Positions 17,147 through 26,344 of a stretch of DNA of 64,000 bases are shown here, piece after piece. Location: assembly GCF_023502235.1 (NCBI RefSeq), contig NZ_JAMFLY010000001.1, forward strand, positions 1,798,001 through 1,862,000. The letters are read 5' to 3'. Each line of letters opens with the position of its first letter. Positions within the stretch are counted from its first letter, which is position 1. Position numbers and translations under genes: made by a program. The notes beneath the pieces were generated by a model, which saw only the letters and a program-made list of their open reading frames with translations, was not told where the DNA came from and ran no database searches. This DNA is from Flagellimonas myxillae (GTDB taxonomy: Bacteria; Bacteroidota; Bacteroidia; Flavobacteriales; Flavobacteriaceae).

Positions 17147-17428
17147 ATGCTGAAAGCATTCCGATTAACCGCAATTCTAGAAGGAATATCCTATTTACTT
17201 CTATTTGGAATCACCATGCCACTAAAGCATTGGGCCCAGATTTTAGAACCCAATTTGGCTGTGGGTTATGCCCATGGGGGGCTGTTTATTCTTTATGTAT
17301 TGTTGGCCTTGGTCCTGTGCTGGGAGCGTAAATGGGGCATAAGGCGGTTTGCCATTCTATTTATGGCTTCGTTGCTTCCCTTTGGGACGTTTTATGCGGA
17401 TAGGAAATACCTTCAAAACCTTGGGTAA
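17147..17428 (+). CDS. DUF3817 small membrane protein
   Basis: Protein of 93 residues with three predicted membrane helices. The FRLTAILEGISYLLLFGITMPLK start and YAHGGLFILYV segment are typical of DUF3817 (YdzA-like) proteins, whose function is unknown. It starts three bases after the lpdA stop and is probably read through from lpdA. Its last 35 bases overlap the start of the next gene in another frame. Confidence 0.8.
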   Translation: MLKAFRLTAILEGISYLLLFGITMPLKHWAQILEPNLAVGYAHGGLFILYVLLALVLCWERKWGIRRFAILFMASLLPFGTFYADRKYLQNLG

Positions 17429-18071
17429 GTACTTTGCGCTACTTTTAGTTTGTATAGGTATATCGTGCTCAACATCGTCCCATTTAGGTGATTATCCTCA
17501 GAAGGATACCCCTTTGAACGATGTTGCTTTTTATTCATGTGCGAACCAACCGAAGGTAGCGGATAACAACACTGAATTTAATCAGCTTAATAATCTTTGG
17601 GGTCTTTCATTTTCCCAAGCCTATCATAGGTTCCACATTAACTACGATTCCCTGTCCATCCGTCCGATTAGACTTAACAATCAAAGACTAATTAACTCCG
17701 TTGTCAACAAATCTTTCCCAAAATTGGAAGCGGTACCCTCAACTCGACTAAAAGAGATGAGGTATATCGAACAAATGAAGGCTTCCAGCAAAATCAAGTG
17801 GTACGATAGCGATCCATCGGACATCCAAAAGCTGGTTGAAAAAGGAAGTGGAAACAAGCAACTTTATGTGGAAGTTGTCACCTATGGTGCCAAAGATTCC
17901 CAAATTCCTAAATGGAAAAACAAGGTCAGCATATTTGTCTTTGATTTGGAGTTAACACGCTTGTTGTATCTTAACGAATTTGAATACAACTGCGACCCGA
18001 GGGACTCCAATGCCCTAGAAAAAGTGATACATTATGGACTCAACCAATTGAAGGATGAACTAGGGCAATAA
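17394..18071 (+). CDS. Lipoprotein of unknown function
   Basis: Protein of 225 residues with a lipoprotein signal peptide (KYFALLLVCIGISCSTS). I do not recognise the mature domain. It is soluble, alpha/beta in character and rich in Lys and Asn. The ATG at 17394 gives a 35-base overlap with the DUF3817 gene; a TTG at 17421 would give a shorter signal peptide and an 8-base overlap, and is also plausible. Probably the last gene of the lpdA transcript. Confidence 0.6.
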   Translation: MRIGNTFKTLGKYFALLLVCIGISCSTSSHLGDYPQKDTPLNDVAFYSCANQPKVADNNTEFNQLNNLWGLSFSQAYHRFHINYDSLSIRPIRLNNQRLINSVVNKSFPKLEAVPSTRLKEMRYIEQMKASSKIKWYDSDPSDIQKLVEKGSGNKQLYVEVVTYGAKDSQIPKWKNKVSIFVFDLELTRLLYLNEFEYNCDPRDSNALEKVIHYGLNQLKDELGQ

Positions 18072-18106
18072 CCCAAATGAATTTTAGCTTTCGCTTTCTT
18101 GGAATG

Positions 18107-18520
18107 CTATAAAAATGAGGTAATCGCCAAATCGTAACTCTGGAGTCCGAATCCTAAAATTACACCCTTGGCCCCGGCAGAAATATAGGAAACATGTCTA
18201 AAATCCTCACGTTTGTGGGTATTGGAAATATGAACTTCAATGACAGGTGTGGATACAGCCTTTACCGCATCTCCGATACCCACTGAAGTATGGGTATAAG
18301 CCGCAGCATTTAAGATGATACCATCATAGGAAAATCCCACATCCTGTATTTTCCCAATCAATTCCCCTTCAATATTGGATTGAAAATGTTCCAAATCCAC
18401 ATTGGGAAATTTTTGCTGTAATTCCTGAAAGTATTCCTCAAAAGTAGTGCTGCCGTAGACTTCCGGCTCCCGTTTGCCCAATAGGTTTAGGTTGGGGCCG
18501 TTAATGATCATTAATTTCAT
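18107..18520 (-). CDS. aroQ: 3-dehydroquinate dehydratase, type II
   Basis: Shikimate pathway step that converts 3-dehydroquinate to 3-dehydroshikimate. 137 residues from ATG 18520 (MKLMIINGPNLNLLG). Type II hallmarks are INGPNLNLLGKREPEVYG with the catalytic Tyr, LNAAAYTHTS with substrate-binding Asn and His, and EVHISNTHKREDFRH. The 19 codons of open frame further upstream are not part of the family and overlap the upstream terminator. Confidence 0.95.
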   Translation of the reverse strand: MKLMIINGPNLNLLGKREPEVYGSTTFEEYFQELQQKFPNVDLEHFQSNIEGELIGKIQDVGFSYDGIILNAAAYTHTSVGIGDAVKAVSTPVIEVHISNTHKREDFRHVSYISAGAKGVILGFGLQSYDLAITSFL

Positions 18521-18552
18521 GGATATAAAAGTACAATAACTATGGAAAAGAA

Positions 18553-18574
18553 AAAGCAGGGCAAACCCTGCTTT
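18553..18574 (-). terminator. Rho-independent terminator (minus strand)
   Basis: AAAGCAGGG / CCCTGCTTT perfect 9-bp stem, 4-base loop. On the minus strand it is followed by a T-rich tail. It ends the transcript of the small outer-membrane protein gene at 18596-19060 just before aroQ. Confidence 0.85.
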
Positions 18575-18595
18575 CATATCTTATGTAATCGGAAC

Positions 18596-19060
18596 CTATT
18601 TTAAGACAAATTGAAGCCCAAAACCAAAGGCCGCCGCTTCACTATCTCCGGTTTCGCTCAGCACTAGGGCGGGCCTCCAGTCAAAATTTACCACGAAGGG
18701 TACTCCTTTTGGTTTAAAATCCAGGCCCAGATGGGGTCTAAGAGCAAAGACATTGTCAAAATCCTCAATCAAAATAATACTGGGACCTACACCTCCATAC
18801 CAGCGCAGTTGGTTTCTACTGCCCAAGATTGCTTTGTGGTATGAGTAGAAAATGGAAATTGCAGTTCCTCCTTTGTCAAAACCCAGGTCCGCCTGCCCAA
18901 CATGGTGGTCGGAAAAGAAATATTTTCCAGTTGCGCCAAAAAAGGTGGCCTCATTAAAGGCATCAACGCCAAGACCTAGGGCTGCCCTATAACTGGTCTG
19001 GGCAGCGCAAGTAAAAGTGAATAAAACAGTTAAGGTGAAAACAAAGCATACTTTTCTCAT
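18596..19060 (-). CDS. Small outer-membrane beta-barrel protein
   Basis: Protein of 154 residues with a signal peptide (MRKVCFVFTLTVLFTFTCAAQ) and amphipathic strands with alternating aromatic and small residues. It ends in FGFGLQFVLK, a typical barrel C-terminus. No specific family is recognised; probably an eight-stranded barrel. A terminator separates it from aroQ. Another small barrel-like gene lies upstream on the same strand. Confidence 0.65.
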   Translation of the reverse strand: MRKVCFVFTLTVLFTFTCAAQTSYRAALGLGVDAFNEATFFGATGKYFFSDHHVGQADLGFDKGGTAISIFYSYHKAILGSRNQLRWYGGVGPSIILIEDFDNVFALRPHLGLDFKPKGVPFVVNFDWRPALVLSETGDSEAAAFGFGLQFVLK

Positions 19061-19169
19061 TGTGAATGTATTTACGGTTATTATTTCTTGGACAAACCAA
19101 AAGCACGATTTGAGGTTTTCAAATCAAAAACACCATAACCGTTTTCACATGAGATTGAAGTTCGCTGTT

Positions 19170-19661
19170 TTAAAACAAGAACAAAATTCCAACGGTTGCA
19201 ATGGCAAAAGTTCCGTTATTGTCCACTGCCGAATAAGAAACATTTAGTTCGGTGTTGCCTGTAATATTATAGCCAATCAAGGGTCTATAAAACAGTCCGC
19301 CCTCATTGCCTTCATTTATTCCAACGGCATACCCAACATCCCCTCCAAACTTGAAATGATAGGTCGGATAGATCCTTACAGATCCCGCTACCGGAATAAA
19401 TTGAATGTCCTCGAACTCGGATTGGTCTGGTAAGGTTTCCCCAAAGGCATTGATAAAGCCAGTGACCGCACCAACATCCAAAAGTTCGGAAACACCCCAA
19501 TGGTAATTGAATTCCAGACCAATACTAAAACTGGACATTGCCTCGGCATCGCCTACAGGAATACCTGCATTAAAACCAGCCTTGAAATTGCTCCTATCCT
19601 GGCCGTGGACCATAGACATTATGGCAAAAAGTGCAATGGCAACTAAGTACGTTCTTTTCAT
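19170..19661 (-). CDS. Outer-membrane beta-barrel protein
   Basis: Protein of 163 residues with a signal peptide cut near VHGQD. Glycine-rich amphipathic strands (FKAGFNAGIPVGDA, FKFGGDVGYAVGIN) and a C-terminal aromatic residue (TVGILFLF) indicate a barrel of the OmpA-barrel or PorT-like kind. The central part resembles many flavobacterial outer-membrane proteins of unknown role. Divergent from xerD, 219 bases between the starts. Confidence 0.65.
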   Translation of the reverse strand: MKRTYLVAIALFAIMSMVHGQDRSNFKAGFNAGIPVGDAEAMSSFSIGLEFNYHWGVSELLDVGAVTGFINAFGETLPDQSEFEDIQFIPVAGSVRIYPTYHFKFGGDVGYAVGINEGNEGGLFYRPLIGYNITGNTELNVSYSAVDNNGTFAIATVGILFLF

Positions 19662-19880
19662 AATTGTTAAAACTTTGTGAATAGCTAGAACGCAACCTTA
19701 ACAAATCTAGTATGGCAATGGGCAAAATTCAGCCGGTTTTAAAGGGCAAAATGTCTATAACAGAACTTGCTGCCAAGGTATGGGGGTTTGGCATTTTTTT
19801 TGGTTGTGAATTGACCAATGCTCCTTTTGAGTTGATCAATGCGTCATTCCAGCAAATATTATTGTGTTTATCTTTAAACC

Positions 19881-20783
19881 ATGAACTGGATGCAAGGGCT
19901 GAAGGACTACCAACATTATATGAGAATCGAACGCGGGCTTTCCGACAACTCCGTTGCTGGATACACCCAGGATTTACAGAAATTGGTGGACTACCTCAAC
20001 GAATTTGAAATTAAGGTATCCCCTTTGGAAATTCAGCGGGAAACCATCCAACAGTTTTTGTATGAACTTGCCAAAGTCATAAACCCAAGGTCCCAAGCGC
20101 GGATTATATCAGGGCTAAAGGGCTTTTTCAACTATCTCATTTTTGAAGATTACCGGGAAGACAATCCTATGGATTTGATAGAATCCCCGAAAATTGGGAG
20201 AAAATTGCCGGATACCCTTTCCGCTACGGAAATTGACACCTTAATTGGCCACATAGACTTAAGCAAGTCTGAAGGAGAACGAAATCGTGCGATTCTGGAA
20301 ACCTTGTATGGCTGTGGACTTCGGGTATCCGAACTCATCAACTTGAAACTTTCCGACCTGTTTTTTGAAGAAGATTTTATCCAGGTTACCGGGAAAGGGA
20401 ACAAACAGCGATTTGTGCCTATTGGTCCTATAACCAAAAAGTATATTGGTCTATACAGCAATGAAGTCAGAAACCATCAAAGAATAGCGCAGGGGCATGA
20501 GGATTTCCTTTTTCTAAACCGGAGGGGCAAACAACTGACCCGAGCCATGATCTTTACCATCATAAAACATTTGGCCGAAAAAGCCGGTCTACAGAAAAAT
20601 ATCAGCCCGCATACGTTTAGGCACTCTTTTGCAACCCATTTGTTGGAAGGCGGCGCGGATCTCAGGGCCATTCAGCAAATGTTGGGCCATGAGAGCATTA
20701 CTACAACGGAAGTCTACATGCATGTAAACCGAAAATATCTTGCAGATGTACTAACCGATCACCATCCCAGGAACAAGCAATAA
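19881..20783 (+). CDS. xerD: Tyrosine site-specific recombinase XerD
   Basis: Resolves chromosome dimers at dif together with a partner, or alone in some lineages. 300 residues: N-terminal SAM-like core-binding domain (about 1-90) and catalytic domain. Catalytic residues are visible as Arg in YGCGLRVSEL, Lys in VTGKGNKQR, His and Arg in SPHTFRHSFATH, His in LGHESI, and the nucleophile Tyr in TTEVYMHV. No integron, phage or att structure is nearby, so this is the housekeeping recombinase. A TATCTTTA motif, one base off the -7 consensus, ends eight bases before the ATG. Confidence 0.92.
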   Translation: MNWMQGLKDYQHYMRIERGLSDNSVAGYTQDLQKLVDYLNEFEIKVSPLEIQRETIQQFLYELAKVINPRSQARIISGLKGFFNYLIFEDYREDNPMDLIESPKIGRKLPDTLSATEIDTLIGHIDLSKSEGERNRAILETLYGCGLRVSELINLKLSDLFFEEDFIQVTGKGNKQRFVPIGPITKKYIGLYSNEVRNHQRIAQGHEDFLFLNRRGKQLTRAMIFTIIKHLAEKAGLQKNISPHTFRHSFATHLLEGGADLRAIQQMLGHESITTTEVYMHVNRKYLADVLTDHHPRNKQ

Positions 20784-20809
20784 AATCAAACTGAAGAAAT
20801 TGAAACCAA

Positions 20810-22111
20810 CTAAGCCTGGTGCCTTTTGGTATTTTGGTATTGCTTTTTAAAAGGTCGGATGATCAAACGTGCCTCACGATCAAACCGGATGTAGTTATAC
20901 ACCCAATTGATAAAAACCACAACACGGTTTCTAAAACCGATCAGGAAGAACAAGTGGACGAACATCCATACAAACCAAGCAAATACGCCTTGGAACTTCA
21001 CACGTTTTAAATCGGCTACCGCCTTATTTCTTCCCACCGTGGCCATACTGCCCTTATCCTTGTATACAAAGGGGGTTAGGGGTTTGTTTTCCAACATTCT
21101 TACCAAATTTATCCCAAGATTCTGTCCTTGTTGAATGGCAGGTTGTGCCATCATGGGGTGTCCGTGGGGAAAGGCTTTGGTTTCCATTTGGGCCACATCA
21201 CCAATGGCAAAGATTTCTGGATGACCTATCACTTGGTTAAACTCGTTCACCGCCAATCGGTCACCTCGGGAAAGCAGTTCATCCGCATCCAAACCTTGAA
21301 TACTGACCGCCTTAACCCCTGCCGCCCACACTAAAGTGGCTGCTTCAAATGTGGTTTCGGAATCGGTGCTTATATGTTTTCCATCGTAATCGGTAACCCT
21401 AATGTCCTTCCAGACGTTTACCCCAAGTTTTTCTAGAAATTTTTCGGCCTTACTGGAAGCAATTTCACTCATGGCCGGAAGAATTCGGTCACTCCCCTGC
21501 ACCAAATTTATTTGTGCCCTTCTTGTATCAAGGTCAGGGTAGTCTTTGGGCAAGATTCCCTTTTTGATTTCTGCCAAGGCTCCCGCAAGCTCCACCCCTG
21601 TGGGACCACCACCAACAATCACAAAATTCATTAGAGCATCTCGTTCGTGAAGATCATCGGTAAGTAGGGCCTGTTCAAAATTCTCCAGAATCAAACTCCG
21701 TAGGTTCAAGGACTGCGGAATGGTCTTCATGGCCATGGCTTTTTCCTCAATATTTTTATTTCCGAAGAAATTGGTCTCCGAACCAGTGGCAACCACGAGA
21801 TAGTCGTATGAAATATCACCAATATTGGTAAAAACCTTTCTATCCGAAGGTTCAATACGGACCACTTCGGCCAATCGAAAATAAAAATTGGGATATCCTT
21901 GGAGCACTTTTCGGATGGGATACGCAATGGAATCGGGTTCAAGTCCCCCAGTGGAAACCTGATATAACAGCGGTTGGAAGTTGTGGTAATTGTGCTTGTC
22001 CAATAAGACCACTTGAATGTCTTTTTTGGATAGTTTTTTGGCCAAGGCTATACCGCCAAAACCACCGCCAATGATAATAACCCGAGGAAAACTTGATTGT
22101 GGAATATTCAT
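20810..22111 (-). CDS. ndh: Type II NADH:quinone oxidoreductase
   Basis: Membrane-associated, non-proton-pumping NADH dehydrogenase that feeds electrons into the menaquinone pool. 433 residues from ATG 22111 (MNIPQSSFPRVIIIGGG); the open frame reaches 68 codons further but that part is unrelated and would overlap the next gene. The FAD-binding GGGFGG motif is near 15-20, the second nucleotide fold is VIVGGGPTGVELAGALAE, and FAIGDVAQ is the second flavin motif. C-terminal hydrophobic/aromatic helices (FAWFVWMFVHLFFLIGFR) mediate membrane attachment. Confidence 0.9.
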   Translation of the reverse strand: MNIPQSSFPRVIIIGGGFGGIALAKKLSKKDIQVVLLDKHNYHNFQPLLYQVSTGGLEPDSIAYPIRKVLQGYPNFYFRLAEVVRIEPSDRKVFTNIGDISYDYLVVATGSETNFFGNKNIEEKAMAMKTIPQSLNLRSLILENFEQALLTDDLHERDALMNFVIVGGGPTGVELAGALAEIKKGILPKDYPDLDTRRAQINLVQGSDRILPAMSEIASSKAEKFLEKLGVNVWKDIRVTDYDGKHISTDSETTFEAATLVWAAGVKAVSIQGLDADELLSRGDRLAVNEFNQVIGHPEIFAIGDVAQMETKAFPHGHPMMAQPAIQQGQNLGINLVRMLENKPLTPFVYKDKGSMATVGRNKAVADLKRVKFQGVFAWFVWMFVHLFFLIGFRNRVVVFINWVYNYIRFDREARLIIRPFKKQYQNTKRHQA

Positions 22112-22214
22112 GCTGGACATGTGTGCAAATTTACGCATTCCGCCATGGGTAAAACCATGTTTGGAAGGGTTTTTTGCTATCTTTAAATCCTGACTAACAA
22201 AACAACCCATACCG

Positions 22215-23642
22215 ATGAAACAAACTATCCTTTTGGGCTTTGCCCTTGTCCTTTGCTTCCAGGTCTCCCACTCCCAAAAAGACCGGGAATCCGTAGTTAA
22301 AAACTTGGACTCCAAAACTGAAAAATATAGTGATATTGCCCTTGAAATCTGGGATTTGGCCGAAATGGGCTATTTGGAATACCAAAGTTCGGAGTTGTTA
22401 CAGAAAACTTTGTCTGATGAAGGCTTTTCCATTACCAAGGGGGTCGCGGGAATTCCCACAGCCTTTATCGCGGAATACGGCTCTGGATATCCCGTAATTG
22501 CCATTTTGGGAGAATACGATGCGTTACCAGGATTGTCGCAACAGGCGGTTCCCGAGAAAAAATCGGCCAATGCCGCTGCCGGGCATGCCTGCGGGCACCA
22601 TTTATTTGGAACTGCATCAGCCGCTGCTGCCATTGAAGCCAAAAATTGGTTGAAGAAATCCAAAAAACAGGGCACCGTACGATTCTATGGATGCCCAGCT
22701 GAGGAAGGGGGCTCTGGAAAAGTTTATATGGTTCGCGAAGGATTATTCAATGATGTTGATGTAGCCCTGCATTGGCATCCTGGGGCGCAAAATGCCGCTA
22801 GTGCGGGAGCCGCCTTGGCAAACAAATCGGCTAAATTCAGATTTTATGGCACCTCTGCCCATGCAGCTGGAGCCCCAGAAAGGGGACGTTCTGCCTTGGA
22901 CGGAGTTGAAGCCATGAACATTATGGTAAACATGATGCGTGAACACATTCCACAAGAGGCACGAATCCATTATGTGATCACAGATGGCGGTAAAGCGCCC
23001 AATGTTGTCCCCAATTTTGCAGAAGTTTATTACTATGCAAGACACAACAGTCGCGATGTGGTCATTGATATTTTTGACAGAATTGTAAAGGCTGCTGAAG
23101 GAGCTGCCTTGGGAACCGGGACCACTATGGATTACGAAATGATTGGGGGCACCCACGAGCTTTTGCCCAATCTGACCCTCCAAAAATTGATGCACGAAAA
23201 TTTGTCCAAAATTGGGGGAATGACATATTCTACCGAGGAAAAAGTTTTCGCCGAAAAAATTTCAAAAAGCCTGGGGTATGCTCAACTAGACGAAGCCAAA
23301 GCCAAAAACGTACAGCCCTATAAGGAAATCGCCCGGGCCTACGGTTCCACAGATGTCGGGGATGTGAGCTTTGCTGTTCCCACTGTGGGGATGGGCGCGG
23401 CCACTTGGGTCCCAGGTACTCCTGCCCATAGCTGGCAAGCTGTGGCAGCGGGAGGAACTTCCATTGGTACGAAAGGCATGATGATTGCCGCCAAAACGCT
23501 GTCACTGACCGCAATTGATCTTTTGGAAAATCCCGATACTGTTGTAAAGGCCAAGGCAGAACTGGAAGAAAAAAGGGGTAAGGATTTTGTGTATATCCCC
23601 CTTTTGGGAGATCGACCACCTGCTTTGGACTACAGAAAGTAA
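22215..23642 (+). CDS. Exported M20-family amidohydrolase
   Basis: Protein of 475 residues with a signal peptide (LLGFALVLCFQVSHSQ). It is a metal-dependent amidohydrolase of the M20D/AbgB-like group, which splits N-acyl amino acids or p-aminobenzoyl-glutamate. Metal-site motifs are GEYDALPGL, GHACGHHLFG with the Cys ligand, CPAEEGGSGK, and a late His in VPGTPAHSW. The dimerisation lid covers about 210-330 (RFYGTSAHAAGAPERGRSAL). Periplasmic location is unusual for AbgB and suggests scavenging of acylated peptides. Divergent from ndh. Confidence 0.88.
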   Translation: MKQTILLGFALVLCFQVSHSQKDRESVVKNLDSKTEKYSDIALEIWDLAEMGYLEYQSSELLQKTLSDEGFSITKGVAGIPTAFIAEYGSGYPVIAILGEYDALPGLSQQAVPEKKSANAAAGHACGHHLFGTASAAAAIEAKNWLKKSKKQGTVRFYGCPAEEGGSGKVYMVREGLFNDVDVALHWHPGAQNAASAGAALANKSAKFRFYGTSAHAAGAPERGRSALDGVEAMNIMVNMMREHIPQEARIHYVITDGGKAPNVVPNFAEVYYYARHNSRDVVIDIFDRIVKAAEGAALGTGTTMDYEMIGGTHELLPNLTLQKLMHENLSKIGGMTYSTEEKVFAEKISKSLGYAQLDEAKAKNVQPYKEIARAYGSTDVGDVSFAVPTVGMGAATWVPGTPAHSWQAVAAGGTSIGTKGMMIAAKTLSLTAIDLLENPDTVVKAKAELEEKRGKDFVYIPLLGDRPPALDYRK

Positions 23643-23709
23643 ACAAATACAAAAAAGTTTGTAACAAAAACTGCCATATCCCTACCAATTAGGCAAACAA
23701 CCAACCTTA

Positions 23710-24204
23710 GTGAATAAAGAACTGGAACATCGTTTTGTGACGGAGCTTGAGAACAATCAGAATATTGTTCATAAGGTCTGTAGTCTTTATACCAATGATA
23801 GGGATTCCCACAACGACCTTTTCCAGGAAATCACCATTCAGCTGTGGAAGGCTTATCCCAAGTTTAGGGGTGATGCCAAATTCAGCACATGGATGTACCG
23901 AGTAGCATTGAACACGGCCATTACCTTGTATCGAAAGTCCAAAAAAAGGGTGCAGACCCGGGACTACGACTCTGTAATTTTTAAAATCAAGGCCGACGAA
24001 TATGACGATACGGAAGAGCAACAACTTAAGTTGATGTACAAGGCCATTAAACAACTTGGCGACATCGACAAGGCGTTGGTATTTCTCTACTTGGAGGACA
24101 AGGATTACTCAGAGATATCGGAGACCTTGGGAATATCAGAAGTTAATGCCCGTGTAAAAATGAACCGGGTTAAAAATAAATTAAGAACCATACTAAATCC
24201 TTAG
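23710..24204 (+). CDS. ECF-type sigma factor (second in window)
   Basis: Sigma-70 family protein of 164 residues. Region 2 spans about 20-85 (NDLFQEITIQLWKAYPKFRGDAKFSTWMYRVALNTAI) and region 4 about 110-160 (YSEISETLGISEVNARVKMNRVKNKL). The start is a GTG at 23710; no ATG upstream is in frame. It is followed after three bases by a polytopic membrane protein, a common pairing in Flavobacteria that replaces the classical single-pass anti-sigma factor. Unlike the first sigma unit of this window, no envelope beta-repeat proteins follow. Confidence 0.9.
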   Translation: MNKELEHRFVTELENNQNIVHKVCSLYTNDRDSHNDLFQEITIQLWKAYPKFRGDAKFSTWMYRVALNTAITLYRKSKKRVQTRDYDSVIFKIKADEYDDTEEQQLKLMYKAIKQLGDIDKALVFLYLEDKDYSEISETLGISEVNARVKMNRVKNKLRTILNP

Positions 24205-24207
24205 TCT

Positions 24208-24858
24208 ATGATGGATGAACTGGAACTCTTAAAGAAAGATTGGCAGAAAAAAGGGGAACATCTTCCCAAACTGTCCTTCGACGAAATCCACACGATGATT
24301 TGGAAAAAATCATCCTCGATTGTGAAATGGATATTTCTTATCAGTATCATTGAATTTATCATTCCCCACCTACTCTATCTCATTCCCTCCATGAGGAATA
24401 GTTCCCTGGATATTTATTCCAATTTGGGATTGAACAGTACCATGCTGACCGTCAATATCCTCCAATATCTGGTCATTTTCTATTTTATCTTTCAATTTTA
24501 CAAACGCTATAAGGAAATTTCGGTTTTGGACAGCGCCAAAAGGCTCACCTCAAATATTTTAAGAACTCGAAGAACAGTGAAGCACTATGTAATTTTTTCA
24601 CTATCCATGGTACTTTTAAACTTTGCCATTTTAGTGGTGGGCATCTATTTTAGTGACAACGTTGTCCAAAGCTTGGACCTCCACGGCAATTTTGAAGGCA
24701 TGACGGAGGAAAAAGCAAAATGGATCATTATGGCCGCATTTGCCATTTCTGGTGTAGTTGTTACCGCCTTGTTCGGGGGAATTTACTTTTTGTTGTATGG
24801 CCTGCTGACCCGGAAGCTAAGAAGGAATTTTCAAGAACTGCAGAAATTAGAGGTTTAA
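24208..24858 (+). CDS. Four-helix membrane partner of the ECF sigma factor
   Basis: Protein of 216 residues with a soluble N-terminus of about 33 residues (LLKKDWQKKGEHLPKLSFDEI) and four membrane helices at about 36-58, 75-95, 128-150 and 172-198. The short amphipathic N-terminal segment with a KxxWQ pattern is seen in many flavobacterial genes next to sigma factors. It probably binds the sigma factor; this is inferred from gene position. The last four bases overlap the convergent acyltransferase gene. Confidence 0.6.
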   Translation: MMDELELLKKDWQKKGEHLPKLSFDEIHTMIWKKSSSIVKWIFLISIIEFIIPHLLYLIPSMRNSSLDIYSNLGLNSTMLTVNILQYLVIFYFIFQFYKRYKEISVLDSAKRLTSNILRTRRTVKHYVIFSLSMVLLNFAILVVGIYFSDNVVQSLDLHGNFEGMTEEKAKWIIMAAFAISGVVVTALFGGIYFLLYGLLTRKLRRNFQELQKLEV

Positions 24859-25667
24859 TCCCCTCGGTAACTGTATCTTCTCTTTTGGTGGTCTGCCTCA
24901 TAGGCGGCCAACTCTTCTTTGGAAATCACTTTTAAGAATGAAGGATGTTGTTCTATGGCATATTCCAACTTTTCCAGGATGGAATCAATGGATTCATTGT
25001 CATAGTCAATTTCCAAAGGGGGCTTGACCTGCATTGACTGCAATATCCCTTTTTTCTTAACCCGTAATCCCTTTTTATCAAAAGACCTTCGGAAACCATC
25101 AATGACCACAGGGACCACAACAGGTTTGTACCTTTTGATTATATGGGCCGTACCCTTTCGTAAGGGTTTCCAAGGGGTTGTGGTTCCTTGGGGAAAAGTT
25201 ATTACCCAACCATCGTCCAGGGCCTTGGCAATATTGCTGATGTCACTGAATTTTACCTGTCGGTTCACATCCTGGCCATCAGCCCGCCAGGTACGCTCAA
25301 TACTGATTGAACCGGCGTACGCCAATATTTTGGTCAGTAAACTTTTTTTCATGGTCTCCTTTGCCGCAACATAGTATATGTTGAGTTTGGGGTTCCAGAG
25401 GTAGCCCAAATTCTTAATGGAGTCATCCCTGCCTTTTAAACTGGCATTGAATACGTGGAACATAGCCACAACATCAGCAAAATAAGTCTGGTGGTTGCTT
25501 ACGAAGAGAACATTGGTGTCGGGTAAATCCCGAATGATCTGGGACCCTTCGATTTCCAAGGTATTAAACCCTTTGTAGCGCTGATGGGTCATCATTCCGG
25601 CGATGCGAATTAACCAACGCTTTAATAAAAGTATATGACCAAAAGGATTTTTTTTGAATAGACCCAT
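24855..25667 (-). CDS. 1-acyl-glycerol-3-phosphate acyltransferase family protein
   Basis: PlsC-type lysophospholipid acyltransferase, 270 residues. The HxxxxD catalytic motif is in VSNHQTYFADV (about 60-68); the substrate motif FPQGTTTPWKPLRKG takes the place of the usual FPEGTRS. This substitution (Gln and Thr) is typical of a Bacteroidota subgroup. It likely transfers acyl groups to lysophosphatidic acid or another lysolipid at the inner membrane. It lies 35 bases after the NUDIX gene and is probably in its transcript. Confidence 0.85.
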   Translation of the reverse strand: MGLFKKNPFGHILLLKRWLIRIAGMMTHQRYKGFNTLEIEGSQIIRDLPDTNVLFVSNHQTYFADVVAMFHVFNASLKGRDDSIKNLGYLWNPKLNIYYVAAKETMKKSLLTKILAYAGSISIERTWRADGQDVNRQVKFSDISNIAKALDDGWVITFPQGTTTPWKPLRKGTAHIIKRYKPVVVPVVIDGFRRSFDKKGLRVKKKGILQSMQVKPPLEIDYDNESIDSILEKLEYAIEQHPSFLKVISKEELAAYEADHQKRRYSYRGD

Positions 25668-25702
25668 CTGTTGTGTATTGCGGCTAATTTACAAAATAGG
25701 CG

Positions 25703-26344
25703 CTAAAGGACTTGCTCCAAAAGGTCTTGAATCTCGCTTAGCATCATGGCTGTGGCGCCCCACACCGTATAACCATTTAATTTATAAGCAGGTACATCGA
25801 TACTTTTTGCATACGAAGTGCTTAAAGTTTCTTCAATGCGATTTCCATTGTCAAGAAAATCCGACAAATTTACCTCGACCAGGGCTTCCACCTCGCTTTG
25901 CTGCTTCACGAAAGGCTTCGGTTCAGGATAAAACCCCATATAGGGTCTTACCATAAAATTGCTTGGCGGAATGTAAAGTTCACTAAGTTCTTTTATGACC
26001 TCAACAGCAGTGGGCAAAACCCCTACTTCCTCAAAGGTTTCCCGTAAGGCCGTTTCCTCCAAACTACGGTCCCCCTCTTCTACTTTACCTCCTGGAAAAC
26101 CAATTTGGTTGGAGTGCACCCCCTCATACGCTTTGCGCAATATCAACAACATTTTGGTCTGCTGCTCCAAATCCGGATAAAATAAGGCCAAAACCCCGGC
26201 TTGTTTGGGGTTTCTCTTTTGGATATCATTGGATATTAGCCATTGGATACGCATCGTGGGCGACATTTTATGGTGGGATTCCTCTCCGGGAAGTGGCAGA
26301 TTCTTTATTTTTAAAGCTTGTTGATAAAATTCGTTGAAATCCAT
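25703..26344 (-). CDS. NUDIX hydrolase, CoA pyrophosphatase type
   Basis: Protein of 213 residues from ATG 26344 (MDFNEFYQQALKIKNLPLPG). The full NUDIX box GX5EX7REUXEEXGU is present (GGKVEEGDRSLEETALRETFEEVGV, about residues 90-115). The preceding NQIGFPGGK is the NuCoA signature of CoA-hydrolysing members. It probably splits CoA or acyl-CoA to 3',5'-ADP and phosphopantetheine. Its start codon overlaps the divergent start of the cyclophilin gene. The open frame continues upstream by 69 codons, antisense to that gene, and is not real. Confidence 0.88.
   Translation of the reverse strand: MDFNEFYQQALKIKNLPLPGEESHHKMSPTMRIQWLISNDIQKRNPKQAGVLALFYPDLEQQTKMLLILRKAYEGVHSNQIGFPGGKVEEGDRSLEETALRETFEEVGVLPTAVEVIKELSELYIPPSNFMVRPYMGFYPEPKPFVKQQSEVEALVEVNLSDFLDNGNRIEETLSTSYAKSIDVPAYKLNGYTVWGATAMMLSEIQDLLEQVL

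Noticed and set aside
19107..19125. GATTTGA / TCAAATC hairpin as terminator after the outer-membrane protein gene
   Set aside because: No T-run follows on either strand in the direction needed.
19712..20008. 98-residue open frame before and inside xerD
   Set aside because: It overlaps the well-supported xerD start in another frame, has no recognisable domain and no homology pattern.
19881..20783. xerD as integrase of a mobile element
   Set aside because: No att repeats, tRNA, phage or transfer genes nearby; the sequence is the standard housekeeping XerD.
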